Source of the DNA: Streptomyces neyagawaensis
GTDB taxonomy: Bacteria; Actinomycetota; Actinomycetes; Streptomycetales; Streptomycetaceae
DNA: 64,000 nt
Assembly: GCF_023516595.1 (NCBI RefSeq)
Contig: NZ_JAMGBG010000065.1
Location: forward strand, 1 to 64,000
Direction: 5' to 3'
Within the stretch, counting starts at the first letter, position 1, and each line of letters starts with the position of its first letter. Below the pieces are notes generated by a model, which worked only from the letters and a program-made list of their open reading frames with translations, ran no database searches and was not told the origin of the DNA. The position numbers and the translations under genes are program-made. Shown here piece after piece: positions 9,040 through 17,244 of this stretch.

Positions 9040-9732
9040 GCGCCCGGCGACGTACGCGGCGACCGCGTCGACGCCCGGCCTGGGCCTTGCGGTCGGTGAG
9101 GAACAGGGGGCAGCCGCAGGTGCGGCGGACGATCAGGCGGGGACAGGAGCTGGGCGGTGCCGGACTGTCAGTGAAATCCACTCGGTCGCCCCGTCCTTGG
9201 CGGTGATCTTTCCGCGCCTGTCCTGCGGGTACAGGTCTTCCACGTTGAGGCACAGCTCCTCGTCTGCCCGTGCGGCACTTTCGTAGAGGAGCTTCCAGAA
9301 AGTCTTCTCCCGCAGTGTAGGGTCGCCGACGATCCAGCCCTGACGCTGCCACCAGCCGATCGCCTTGCGCGCGATGGACAGTTCCCGGTTGAGGGTGTCG
9401 ACGTCCGTCGCGTCCGCCCGCGCCGCCGCCAGTTCGGCCAGGACTTCCGGCAGTGCCGGGTCGTCGATCGCCGTGACGGGGAAGAAGGGCGGTGTCGCGC
9501 CCCGGCGGGCGGGTCCGGTCGGCGGCGGTTCGTCGGCGAGCATCCATCCCCACGTCGTCAGCGAGATCCGGGAGATACGCACGGAGGACTTCGCGATGCC
9601 CGCGCCGGTGAGGTACCGCTCGACCGCCGCGGTGTATGACGACGGCGGGGCGGCGGACAGAGGTACGACCCGAGCGCGCGGCAACCGAAGCGCGCCCCCG
9701 CTCTCGAGTTCGGTCGCCGGTTCGATCGTCAC
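9040..9732 (-). pseudogene. Tyrosine recombinase (phage/ICE-type integrase), decayed
   Basis: The intact part (9133-9732, about 199 codons from a GTG) holds the core-binding domain and the start of the catalytic domain, including LLYESAARADEELCLNVEDL, where the first catalytic Arg of the recombinase sits, and GKITAKDGATEW with the catalytic Lys. The frame then breaks: compared with the usual continuation there is an inserted T, a TGG-to-TGA change and a further inserted T. The next recognisable words, CPRLIVRRT and PLFLTDRKA, appear in another frame down to about 9050. The His-x-x-Arg and Tyr active-site boxes are not found. This is a dead integrase left by a former mobile element. Confidence 0.75.
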
Positions 9733-9809
9733 GCTGTCCCACCCTTCCGGCGCTGCCGCAGTAAACGCCTACGCCTCGCCCCTGCGGCAGTACCGTCGTC
9801 GCCCCGGAG

Positions 9810-11123
9810 TCAGCGGGTCTCCGCATCGTCTGTTCGTGTGGATCCGGTGCTGTGGCGTGCTTCCCTAGCACCGTCGTCGAGGGCCGTTGGGCTCTGGGAG
9901 GGTGGCGCTGTCTTCTCGCTGGAGCGTGTGCCGATCAGGCTGGCGGTGAACAAGAGGACGGCCCCGGCGTAGAAGGGGGCGCGCAGTCCGAAGGCATGGG
10001 CGGTGAAGCCGGCTGCCACGGCACCCAGTGCGGTGCCGACGCCGATGGCCATCTGGTAGGCCGTGGCGACACGCCCCAGCAGTTCGGCGGGCACAAGTGA
10101 CTGGCGCAGCGATACCGCGGTGACATTCCATGCCAGGTTCGCTGCTCCGTACGCGGCGATGCCCATGCCGGCCATAGGGCCTGAGGTCGCGGCGCCTGCG
10201 ACTGCGGCGGCGATGGCAGTGCCCGCAGCGGTCAGTTTGAGGACGCGCGGAGCACCGAAGCGTGCGGTTAGGCGCGGTGTCGACATTGCCCCTGCCACGC
10301 CGCCGAGCGCGAAGGAGGCGACCAGCAGGGCGAAGCCCAGGTTGCTCAGGCCCAGGGTTTGCCGGGCGTAGAGCACCAGGATGGCGATGAGGCCACCGCC
10401 GACGAGGTTGGTGATCCCGGATGCCAGGCAGAGCCGGCGCAGCAAGTGCTGGCGCCAAAGCCAGCGGACGCCCTCGGTCGTGTCACGGCGCAGGGTCGTC
10501 CATGTCTTCGACGCTGGCTGGGAACGGGGCTGGAAGCTCCCGCGGAGGACGCATACCAGTGCGGCGGCGGTGGCGAAGGACACCGCGTCGACAGCGAAGG
10601 GGAGCGCGGCGGCGATGCCGAACAGCAGCGCACCCAGGGGGGTTCCAAGCAGGGTGTCCGTGATGAGGGAGCTGGACTGCAGACGGGCGTTGGCCCGTGT
10701 GAGTTCGCCGTGGTCAACCAGTGCGGGGACCATGCCGGCCCAGGCGCCGCTGTAGAGGGTCTGCCCACAGCCGAGCAGGAAGGCGACGAGCGTCAGGAGT
10801 GGAATTGTCACCATGTCGGCTGCCACCGCCGCGGCGAGCGCTCCGACAAGCAAGGCCCGGGACGCGTCGACGAGCCACAGGATTCGGCGGCGGTCGAAGC
10901 GGTCCGCCAGAACACCGGAGGGCAGACCGAGGAGCAGCCAGGGCAGTTGCTCCGCCAGGGACACCAGCGCGATCTGCCGCGGATCGGCGGTCAGTTGCGC
11001 CGCGAGGAGCGGCAGAGCAACGAAGCTCATGCCGTCACCGAGGCTGGATACGGTGACCGAGGCCCAGATCCGATTGAAGCTCGGCCCGAGCCGTGTGCGG
11101 GGAATCCCTCTGACGGATAACAT
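9810..11123 (-). CDS. MFS transporter, DHA3-like exporter
   Basis: A 437-residue major facilitator with 12 predicted hydrophobic segments. The loop between helices 2 and 3 has the signature LPSGVLADRFDRRRILW (motif A type), and the family resembles EntS/macrolide-efflux exporters of the DHA3 group, so it likely expels a small lipophilic molecule by proton antiport. I chose the ATG at 11123. An upstream TTG at 11159 is possible, but the 11124-11159 segment contains a TTGACA box and a palindrome, so translation probably begins at or just after the transcript start. The divergent TetR-family gene 44 bases away is the likely repressor. The C-terminal 30 residues are a hydrophilic tail. Confidence 0.85.
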   Translation of the reverse strand: MLSVRGIPRTRLGPSFNRIWASVTVSSLGDGMSFVALPLLAAQLTADPRQIALVSLAEQLPWLLLGLPSGVLADRFDRRRILWLVDASRALLVGALAAAVAADMVTIPLLTLVAFLLGCGQTLYSGAWAGMVPALVDHGELTRANARLQSSSLITDTLLGTPLGALLFGIAAALPFAVDAVSFATAAALVCVLRGSFQPRSQPASKTWTTLRRDTTEGVRWLWRQHLLRRLCLASGITNLVGGGLIAILVLYARQTLGLSNLGFALLVASFALGGVAGAMSTPRLTARFGAPRVLKLTAAGTAIAAAVAGAATSGPMAGMGIAAYGAANLAWNVTAVSLRQSLVPAELLGRVATAYQMAIGVGTALGAVAAGFTAHAFGLRAPFYAGAVLLFTASLIGTRSSEKTAPPSQSPTALDDGAREARHSTGSTRTDDAETR

Positions 11124-11140
11124 GAACCAGACTCTGGTTC
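11124..11140. promoter_or_regulatory. 17-bp perfect palindrome, probable TetR operator
   Basis: The sequence GAACCAGACTCTGGTTC is a perfect inverted repeat with a single central base, in the 44-base gap between the divergent MFS exporter and TetR-family genes. On the minus strand a TTGACA element lies at 11159-11154 and a hexamer 17 bases later falls inside the palindrome, one base before the exporter ATG. A repressor bound here would block the exporter promoter and probably its own. The assignment to the adjacent TetR protein follows from position only. Confidence 0.6.
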
Positions 11141-11167
11141 TGGTTTTGGGAGGTGTCAAGAAGTCAG

Positions 11168-11797
11168 ATGACTGAGCAAGTCCACAAGCCGCAGCAGCAG
11201 CGCAGCCGGGAGAAGGTGACCCGCATCCTTGAAGCGACGGCGACGCTGCTGGAGACGACTTCCTATGAAGAGCTGGGCACCAAGCTGATCGCCGCCGAGG
11301 CGGGAGTCTCGGTGGGCGTGCTCTACCGGTACTTCACCGACAAGGAAGCAATTGTCGCCTCCCTGGTTCACCGCTGGTTCCAGATGGACGTGCAGATTGC
11401 CGAGCGGATCACTGAGGAGCCCTTGCCTCAGCGCTCGCAGGAGCTGCTGGAGAAACTGCTCAGCGCCTACGCGGACCGCTTCCGCAGGGAGCCCGGCTAC
11501 CGGCGCGTCTGGTACCACGGGCCACGTATCGCCGCGCTGCGCGCGGATGGCCGGCAGACGGACCAGGCGATCGCTGAACGGGTGCACAAGGCACTCGTCC
11601 GCGGTTACGCGATGCCGGACACCGAGCAGTTCCGGCGACGCGCTCGACTCGCCGTGGAAGTCGGGGGCAACCTGCTCGACCTCGCCTTCCGCGAGAACGC
11701 CGAAGGCGACCCCGAGATCCTCGCCGACGCCGCGCTCATGATGGACCGCTACCTCTTCGCACCGTCCACCGCCTCAGGGTCTCCAGGAACCGGGTGA
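11168..11797 (+). CDS. TetR-family transcriptional regulator (divergent to MFS exporter)
   Basis: A 209-residue TetR/AcrR protein. The DNA-binding domain is clear: KVTRILEATATLLETTSYEE, then LIAAEAGVSVGVLYRYFTDK, which is the recognition helix and the usual YxYFxxK ending. The remaining 150 residues are the helical ligand and dimer domain, with the TetR_C_11-like segment PGYRRVWYHGPRIAALRADG. The ATG at 11168 gives the usual 12-15 residues before the first helix. It is divergent from the MFS gene with a 17-bp palindrome between them, so it most likely represses that exporter and is released by the exported substrate. Confidence 0.88.
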   Translation: MTEQVHKPQQQRSREKVTRILEATATLLETTSYEELGTKLIAAEAGVSVGVLYRYFTDKEAIVASLVHRWFQMDVQIAERITEEPLPQRSQELLEKLLSAYADRFRREPGYRRVWYHGPRIAALRADGRQTDQAIAERVHKALVRGYAMPDTEQFRRRARLAVEVGGNLLDLAFRENAEGDPEILADAALMMDRYLFAPSTASGSPGTG

Positions 11798-11828
11798 AGC
11801 TGCGACAGAAGCCCTCCGGTACGGACTG

Positions 11829-12060
11829 TCAGGCGGCCTGACCGAGAACAGCAGCGGTCAGGTCCTGCTCACGCAGCGGGGCGAAGTCGACGTCCCGCTT
11901 CGGGTCGTACGCCTCGGGCTGGGTTCCGAGCTCGTGGGTTGAACCTCATCGCCTGCTCCTGCTCGATGGGGTCGTTGTCGGCGATGACGCCGCGATTGCC
12001 GAAGCCAATCCACTGGGAGAACCGGTTGAACGACTCGACGTTGCTAGTCGCCGCCGTCAC
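11829..12060 (-). pseudogene. Tn3-family transposase relic (C-terminal end with internal deletion)
   Basis: On the minus strand, NVESFNRFSQWIGFGNRGV and IADNDPIEQEQAMRFN match the last catalytic part of Tn3-family TnpA (the region with the final Glu of the DDE triad). Directly after MRFN the frame changes and the very end of the same protein follows: ELGTQPEAYDPKRDVDF and PLREQDLTAAVLGQAA with its stop at 11829. About 60 residues of the normal protein are missing at this point. No terminal inverted repeat or resolvase is left nearby. It is a scar of a transposon lying between the TetR gene and the DUF4241-like gene. Confidence 0.7.
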
Positions 12061-12120
12061 CCGACTGTGAAGCGGTGTCCACTGTGTGCGTCAGGATCAG
12101 GCAAAGCGGGCGGTGGCCGT

Positions 12121-13449
12121 ATGGGTGGGGATCAGGGACAGGGGACCGTCGTCGAGGTTGCGTACGCGTTGGCCTGGGATCTGGAGGCCTGCGCGTTGTG
12201 GCGGCCTCTGACCGTCGAGGCGGCGCGTGAGCGGGATGCCGCGGGGCTGCCGTACGTCGTGGTGTACCGGATCCCGGGGCGGGAGGTTCCACTGGAGGTC
12301 CGGCTGGTTTCCTGGCGGGACCACTACGTGGGCCTGTGGGTCTACGACGACCAGGGCCGCCGCACCGACGAGCTGGACCTGCGGCTGCTGGACGATCAGA
12401 GTCGGCTGCTCAGGCGACGTACCCGCAGGTGGCAGTACACCGGGCCGGAGATGGCGGAGTTCGACGACGAGTGTCCCCGCTCCGTGGTGGAGCTGTTCCC
12501 GGACGGCAGGGGATCGATCACAGAGGCGCCCCGAGGCGAGCGTGGGCGGAGGCTCGTCACCGTGCCCGACGCCGATACACGACGTTGGCAGGACCGTCCC
12601 GGGTTCGAAGACTGGCCGGTGGCCGCCGCCCGCTGGCGGGGTCTGCCGGGACCGGTGGAGCTCCAAGCGGCGGCGCTCGACTCAGGCACGGTGGAGACGC
12701 CTCGCGACGCGTCCGAGGCTCCCGCCACCTGCTGGCGACCGCCCCGCCCCGCGCAGCCCGGGCTGCTCGACGCGCTGTTCCGGGCCGGGACACGTGTGAC
12801 CGACGGGTTCCACCCCGAGATGACCGTGGTGGAGCCGCTCCGGACTGGGACCCTGCGCGTGCCGAGCGGACTGCTGGCCGTCTCCGGGCCGGACAGCCTC
12901 TCCGACGAAGGGCCCGCCATCACGGTTCCTGTCCCGCCGGGGGAGTACGTACTCGAAGAAGCACAGGTCCGCTTCGGCTACGACTGTGAGTGGAGCCAGG
13001 GCTGGGTGACCCGCACGGAGACCACAGCGGTCCGGCTGCGCATCAGCGACACCCCCGCCGCGTCGTGGGAGATGGGCCTCGGGCCGGATGACGACCCCAG
13101 GCTGCTCGGGGAGAACGAGATCTTCGGCTTCGACACCGACGGTGCGACCGGATGCTTCGCCGATGCCGGGGCCTGGGAGTCGCTCCGCCGGCTCTTCGAG
13201 CGGCACGTTGTCGGAGGGGAGCCGGGCGTCGGGGAGGACACACCCGACTCCATGTACCTTCTGCGTACTCGGGACGAGGCATCCGGCGGTGAACTCGTCG
13301 CCTTCGCGACGACCGGCGACGGTACCTACCCCGTGTGGGTGGGGCGCTCCGCAGACGGGGATGTGGCCGAAGTGGTGGTGCTGGTGGAGGGGATGCCTAC
13401 GGTGCTCCGGGACGGCACTGCCGACGGGGCGGAGGCGACGCTGGTTTGA
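12121..13449 (+). CDS. DUF4241 domain-containing protein
   Basis: A protein of about 442 residues. The first 200 residues form a beta-rich domain (WRDHYVGLWVYDDQGRRTDE, then RRTRRWQYTGPEMAEFDDE). The second half matches DUF4241: GTLRVPSGLLAVSGP, VPVPPGEYVLEEAQVRF, a RLRISDTPAASWEM strand, FGFDTDGATGCFADA and TTGDGTYPVWVGRSADGD. The function of DUF4241 is unknown; it is common in Streptomyces and often sits near toxin-immunity or stress genes. The frame is open from a GTG at 12067, but that start overlaps the Tn3 relic, so I prefer the ATG at 12121. Codon use is normal and the gene looks intact. Confidence 0.65.
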   Translation: MGGDQGQGTVVEVAYALAWDLEACALWRPLTVEAARERDAAGLPYVVVYRIPGREVPLEVRLVSWRDHYVGLWVYDDQGRRTDELDLRLLDDQSRLLRRRTRRWQYTGPEMAEFDDECPRSVVELFPDGRGSITEAPRGERGRRLVTVPDADTRRWQDRPGFEDWPVAAARWRGLPGPVELQAAALDSGTVETPRDASEAPATCWRPPRPAQPGLLDALFRAGTRVTDGFHPEMTVVEPLRTGTLRVPSGLLAVSGPDSLSDEGPAITVPVPPGEYVLEEAQVRFGYDCEWSQGWVTRTETTAVRLRISDTPAASWEMGLGPDDDPRLLGENEIFGFDTDGATGCFADAGAWESLRRLFERHVVGGEPGVGEDTPDSMYLLRTRDEASGGELVAFATTGDGTYPVWVGRSADGDVAEVVVLVEGMPTVLRDGTADGAEATLV

Positions 13450-14259
13450 GACCGGGGACTGGCGGGCTCGCGCAATCAACTGTTGTCGCTTCCCTGAGGA
13501 GCCCAGCCCGGTGGTGACCTTCCGTGGTCCCCTGGGGCGTACCGGCTCCATGTGCCGCCGGTCGTTGCGGAGCCGGGTGGTGGTTCTGTGGTGGTAGCCG
13601 AGCGCGTCCATGGCCAAGGGGGGGGCGGGCATTTCGAGGAGCTGCTGGCGGATGGCGGCGCTGCGGGCAGCCGCGGCCGGGACCCGGATCTCATTCAGCA
13701 GCGCGGGCAGGTGATCGGGGCGGGCTGGCTGGTGTCACTCGCAGCATCGAGACGTCGTCGCTGGTGCCCACCAGTCCTCGATCGAGTTGCCGCGTCCCGC
13801 TCATGGCAGGCGAATTCGGCCACTCTTGGCGCGATTTTTTCCTCTAACTTCTCGGGTTACGTCAACTGAGTAATTCGAGCCGGAAGGCGGAGTGGAAGCG
13901 CATTTCTCAAATCGCTTCCTTTACCTACGCCATGTGCTCCAGCGGGGTGGGATCGCTTACCGAGCGTGGTTGCGGCGTCGGCCTTCTCGTGTGTGACGCA
14001 AGCCATAGCTGGGGTCAAAACCCCCATTCCGAATGGTGCATGACGGTGCATATCGGGCGTCAATGTTCTTCCATGTGAATGGAGTTAGGTATTCCGGCGT
14101 CTTATCTGCGTGATGCTCAATTGACTCCTCTCTAACCATCTCTTGACCTTTGTTGGCTGATACTCATAGCCTTCACGTCACTATCGGCGCCGCCGACCAC
14201 GAGCGCTGGAACCGGGCCCGATTGTCTTTCGGGTGCCTGATCAGAATCATGGGGGATGC
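13450..14259. promoter_or_regulatory. Long intergenic leader before the biosynthetic cluster, AT-rich in its second half
   Basis: The first 380 bases are GC-rich with only shadow-like open frames. From about 13830 to 14230 the composition drops sharply in G+C, unusual for this genome, with no convincing coding frame on either strand. This is the kind of segment that carries promoters and regulator sites upstream of a cluster. A TTGACC box at 14143-14148 with CATAGC 16 bases later is a weak promoter candidate about 90 bases before the flavoprotein start. The direct repeat GGTGCAT occurs twice near 14035-14052. No regulator gene sits here. Confidence 0.4.
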
Positions 14260-15501
14260 GTGTACGACGTCATTGTTGTGGGTGCCCGCTGCGCCGGCTC
14301 ACCGGTCGCCATGCTCCTGGCGCGCCTCGGCCACCGGGTCCTCGTGGTGGACCGGTCCTCTTTCCCCAGCGACACGGTCTCGACCCACTACATCCACCAG
14401 GCGGGGCTGCTGAGGCTCCGGGAGTGGGGACTGCTCGACGAGATCGTCGAAGCGAAGACCCCGGCGATCCGCAAGATGCACTACAGCTACCGGGGCATCG
14501 AGCTCAACGGCTTCGCCGACCCCGTCGACGGCCTCGACGCCATCTACTGCCCGCGCCGCACCGTGCTCGACGAGATCCTGGTCAACGCCGCCCGCAGAGC
14601 CGGCGCCGAAGTGCTGGAGGGCTTCACCGTCTCCGACGTCATCGCCTCCGAAGGCCGGGTGACCGGCATCCGGGGACGCGAGGGCGACGGACCGGAGCGG
14701 GAGTTCCGGGCCTCGGTGGTCATCGGCGCGGACGGCTTCCACTCCACGGTCGCCAAGAAGGTCGGCGCCGAGTTGTACAACGTCCGCCCCGCGGCCGGGT
14801 TCATCTACTACTCGTACTACAGCGGCCTCGACTGGGGCCTGCACCACAAGACCGGCTTCAACGAGCGCTGGTTCGGCAGCTGGCCCACCAACGACGGGCT
14901 GAACATGCTGGCCGTCATCTGCACCCGGGCCCAGCTCAAGGACTTCCGCACCGACGTGGAGACCCGCTTCCAGGCCGTGTTCGACGACGTCCACCCGGAC
15001 ATGGGCGCCCAACTGCGCGACAGCGGGCGGCGCGAGGAGGACTTCCGCCCCATGCGCTACCCGGACAACTACTACCGCCGCGCCCACGGCCCCGGCTGGG
15101 CTCTCGTGGGCGACGCCGGCTACCACAAGGACCCCTACACAGGGTGGGGCATCACCGACGCCTTCCTCCACGGCGAACTGCTCGCCGAACGCATCCACCA
15201 GGGACTGTCCGGGGAGCGGCCGATGGACGAGGCGCTGGCCGAGTACAACAAGGTGCGCGACGAGGAGAGCGCCGGCGTCTACGACTTCACCACCACGCTC
15301 GGCGAACTCACCGAACTCCCGCCGTTCTTCAAGGCGACGATGAGCGCGATGAGCGCCAGCCAGGAGTGGACCAACAAAATGCTCGGCCTGATCGGCGGCG
15401 TCGTCCCCGACTACGAGATCTACGCGCCGGACGCCCTGGAGCGTCTCTACGACGACGCGGGCGTACCCGAGGAGGAGCGGGTCTACGACCCGGCCGCCTG
15501 A
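14260..15501 (+). CDS. FAD-dependent oxidoreductase (flavoprotein monooxygenase/geranylgeranyl-reductase-like fold)
   Basis: A 413-residue flavoprotein. The N-terminal YDVIVVGARCAGSPVAMLLA with VLVVDR is the FAD-binding Rossmann motif in the GARCAG variant. ASVVIGADGFHSTVAKKVG is the DG box, and WALVGDAGYHKDPYTGWGI is the GD box that contacts the ribityl chain and closes the active site. This layout is shared by FAD monooxygenases and by geranylgeranyl-reductase-like enzymes. The WxWxIP motif of flavin halogenases is absent. The start is the GTG at 14260, preceded by GGGGGA at a good distance. A strong hairpin 17 bases after the stop isolates it from the PKS operon, so it has its own transcript. 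It is a likely tailoring enzyme; the substrate is unknown. Confidence 0.85.
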   Translation: MYDVIVVGARCAGSPVAMLLARLGHRVLVVDRSSFPSDTVSTHYIHQAGLLRLREWGLLDEIVEAKTPAIRKMHYSYRGIELNGFADPVDGLDAIYCPRRTVLDEILVNAARRAGAEVLEGFTVSDVIASEGRVTGIRGREGDGPEREFRASVVIGADGFHSTVAKKVGAELYNVRPAAGFIYYSYYSGLDWGLHHKTGFNERWFGSWPTNDGLNMLAVICTRAQLKDFRTDVETRFQAVFDDVHPDMGAQLRDSGRREEDFRPMRYPDNYYRRAHGPGWALVGDAGYHKDPYTGWGITDAFLHGELLAERIHQGLSGERPMDEALAEYNKVRDEESAGVYDFTTTLGELTELPPFFKATMSAMSASQEWTNKMLGLIGGVVPDYEIYAPDALERLYDDAGVPEEERVYDPAA

Positions 15502-15518
15502 CCCGGGCGGGCGGCGAC

Positions 15519-15543
15519 CTCCCCGGCGGCCGTCGCCGGGGAG
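15519..15543 (+). terminator. Hairpin terminator after the flavoprotein gene
   Basis: The perfect 10-base stem CTCCCCGGCG / CGCCGGGGAG with a 5-base loop begins 17 bases after the stop codon at 15501. There is no U-run, which is normal for Streptomyces terminators. It separates the flavoprotein transcript from the Rieske-PKS operon. Confidence 0.65.
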
Positions 15544-16038
15544 CGGCCACCGTGACCGGTGTTCGGGCCGACCACCGCGTGCGGTTCGATCACAGTGTGC
15601 GGTTCGATCACGGTGTGCTGTTCGACCACGGTGTGCGGGCCGCCGGCAGCGTCGCACCATACGCCGGGGGCCACGGCACCCGGCGTGCCGCACCGGCCTC
15701 CGCCGCCCGCCCCTCGCATCCGCGGCCGCACGGCCCGTGCGCTGTGCCGCACCTGCCGAAGGAGCCCGGGGAGGCCGCGCCACGCCGGCGCGGTGGCGGG
15801 ATCGGCGCCGTCGACCGCCGTTCGCCGTACCGCCGCCCCCTCCCCGTCCTTCCCGCCCTCCCCGGGCTCCGAGCCGCCCCGGCCCGCCGCCTCGCACGGA
15901 GTCGCGCCACCGACCACCACCGGACGGGGCGGGCGCACTCCCCGGGGGCCGTCGCACTCCCGTGCGTACACCCCGTGGCCCGGGCCCGGTGCCCTCCTCC
16001 ACCGCCTTCCCGCACCTCACCCCGAGGGAGCCCAGCAG
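15544..16038. other. Non-coding spacer between flavoprotein and Rieske genes
   Basis: The spacer is GC-rich. It contains 18-bp tandem repeats near its left end. The reading frame upstream of the Rieske gene is open but its translation is Pro/Arg/Thr-rich without any family resemblance, so I do not extend the Rieske gene into it. The promoter of the 35-kb operon should lie here; no clear -35/-10 pair was found. Confidence 0.5.
15579..15632. repeat. Three tandem 18-bp repeats in the operon leader
   Basis: Three copies of GTGCGGTTCGATCACAGT and close variants (15579-15596, 15597-15614, 15615-15632) follow each other without spacers, and part of a fourth starts at 15633. Copies differ at only two to four positions. 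They lie 36 bases after the flavoprotein terminator and about 400 bases before the Rieske start. Regularly spaced repeats upstream of an operon can be activator sites, but no regulator is known here. Read in one frame they would encode VRFDH-type repeats, for which there is no supporting gene. Confidence 0.7.
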
Positions 16039-17244
16039 ATGACGCGCGCGTCCAGCATGTTCGACCTCATCAGCGAGCAGACCGAGCAGAGGCCCTACTT
16101 CGAGTCCGGTGGCATCGGCCGGTCGCACGAGTTCTACACCGGCGAGGAGCAGTTCCAGCGGGAGATGTCCCGCATCTACGGCCGGCACTGGCTCCCGGTC
16201 GACCATGTCTCCCGCCTGAAGGAGAAGGGCGCCTACAGCACCCTGAACATCGGCAGCGGCTCCGTCCTCCTCCTCCACGGCGACGACGGCATCCAGGCGT
16301 ACCACAACTACTGCCGCCACCGGGGCTACAAGCTCGTGGAGGAACCCAGCGGCAAACGGCAGAGCCTCGTCTGCCTGTACCACTGCTGGGTCTACGACCG
16401 GAACGGCCGGCTCAAGAGCCTCAACGGCACCTACTTCGACCACTTCTTCGAGAAGGAAAAGAACGGTCTGCTGCCCATCCGCACCGAGATCCGCCACGGC
16501 GTCGTCTTCATCACCTTCGCCGACGACGCCCCCGACCTCGACGAAGTCCTCGGCGAGTTCGGGGAGTTCGCGCGGGTCTACGAACTCGCCGACCTGGAGT
16601 GCGTCCAGGCCAAGGACTATCCCGTCGCCTCCAACTGGAAGCTCGTCGCGCACAACGTCAACGAGAGCCTGCACTTCCCGACCGCCCACAAGGACCTGCA
16701 CCGCATCACCGACTTCGACGACGCCGGCACCTACGACCTCCGGGGCGACATCGTCGGAGCGTGGCAGTCCATCCGCAGCGGCTTCAACTCCGTGTCCATG
16801 ACGGGCCACAGCCGGCGCACCCCGCTGCCGCTCGTGCCCGAGGCGGACCGGCAGCGGATCAACTGGATCACCATCCTGCCCAACCTCCTGTTCGGGTTCA
16901 CCGCCGACTACGTGATGATGCAGTGGGTCTGGCCCGAGAGCCCCGGCACCTGCTTCGTACGGCACTTCTGGCTGTTCCACCCCTCCGAGACCGCCAAGGA
17001 CGACTTCTCCCACGAAGCCGTGTTCGCCCTGTGGGACAAGGCGAACCACGAGGACTGGGAGATGTGCGAGCGCACCCACCGCGGTCTGTCGAACCCGCTG
17101 TGGAGGCCGGGCCAGCTCTCCCTCGACGAGGAGGTCGTCTCCCAGATCGACGCCTGGGTCGCCGCCCGCACCGCGGACCACGCGCGGGACACGGAGGCCC
17201 CCGGACCCGCCCGCCCCGCCGCCGTGGCAGAGGGGGGAGCATGA
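16039..17244 (+). CDS. Rieske-type aromatic ring-hydroxylating oxygenase, alpha subunit
   Basis: A 401-residue non-heme iron oxygenase. The Rieske cluster ligands are C92-x-H94 (NYCRHRGYKL) and C112-x2-H115 (LVCLYHCWVY). The mononuclear iron site is E209-x2-H212-x4-H217 (NESLHFPTAH). The domain order and length are standard for the alpha subunit. Such enzymes hydroxylate, desaturate or cyclise natural product scaffolds using O2 and electrons from a reductase and ferredoxin, which are not encoded in this window. I chose the ATG at 16039, which gives a typical N-terminus. The stop overlaps the start of the NRPS-PKS gene by 4 bases, so it is the first gene of the main operon. It probably tailors the finished chain, but timing is unknown. 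Confidence 0.9.
   Translation: MTRASSMFDLISEQTEQRPYFESGGIGRSHEFYTGEEQFQREMSRIYGRHWLPVDHVSRLKEKGAYSTLNIGSGSVLLLHGDDGIQAYHNYCRHRGYKLVEEPSGKRQSLVCLYHCWVYDRNGRLKSLNGTYFDHFFEKEKNGLLPIRTEIRHGVVFITFADDAPDLDEVLGEFGEFARVYELADLECVQAKDYPVASNWKLVAHNVNESLHFPTAHKDLHRITDFDDAGTYDLRGDIVGAWQSIRSGFNSVSMTGHSRRTPLPLVPEADRQRINWITILPNLLFGFTADYVMMQWVWPESPGTCFVRHFWLFHPSETAKDDFSHEAVFALWDKANHEDWEMCERTHRGLSNPLWRPGQLSLDEEVVSQIDAWVAARTADHARDTEAPGPARPAAVAEGGA

Noticed and set aside
14260..15501. Flavin-dependent halogenase
   Set aside because: The WxWxIP motif and the Lys of the halogenase tunnel were not found; the GARCAG and GDAGYHKDP motifs fit general FAD oxidoreductases.
15543..16038. A possible repeat-peptide gene encoding VRFDHG units
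   Set aside because: No ribosome site, and the translation turns into Pro/Arg-rich filler. The repeats are better explained as non-coding DNA.
14299..17181. A 960-codon open frame on the minus strand
   Set aside because: It is a shadow of the flavoprotein and Rieske genes caused by extreme G/C third positions; no domain is recognisable.
14256..17240. The frame of the first PKS gene stays open far upstream, to 14256
   Set aside because: That stretch is antisense-like Arg/Pro-rich sequence overlapping the flavoprotein and Rieske genes in another frame; the formyltransferase domain starts cleanly at 17241 with a 4-base overlap.
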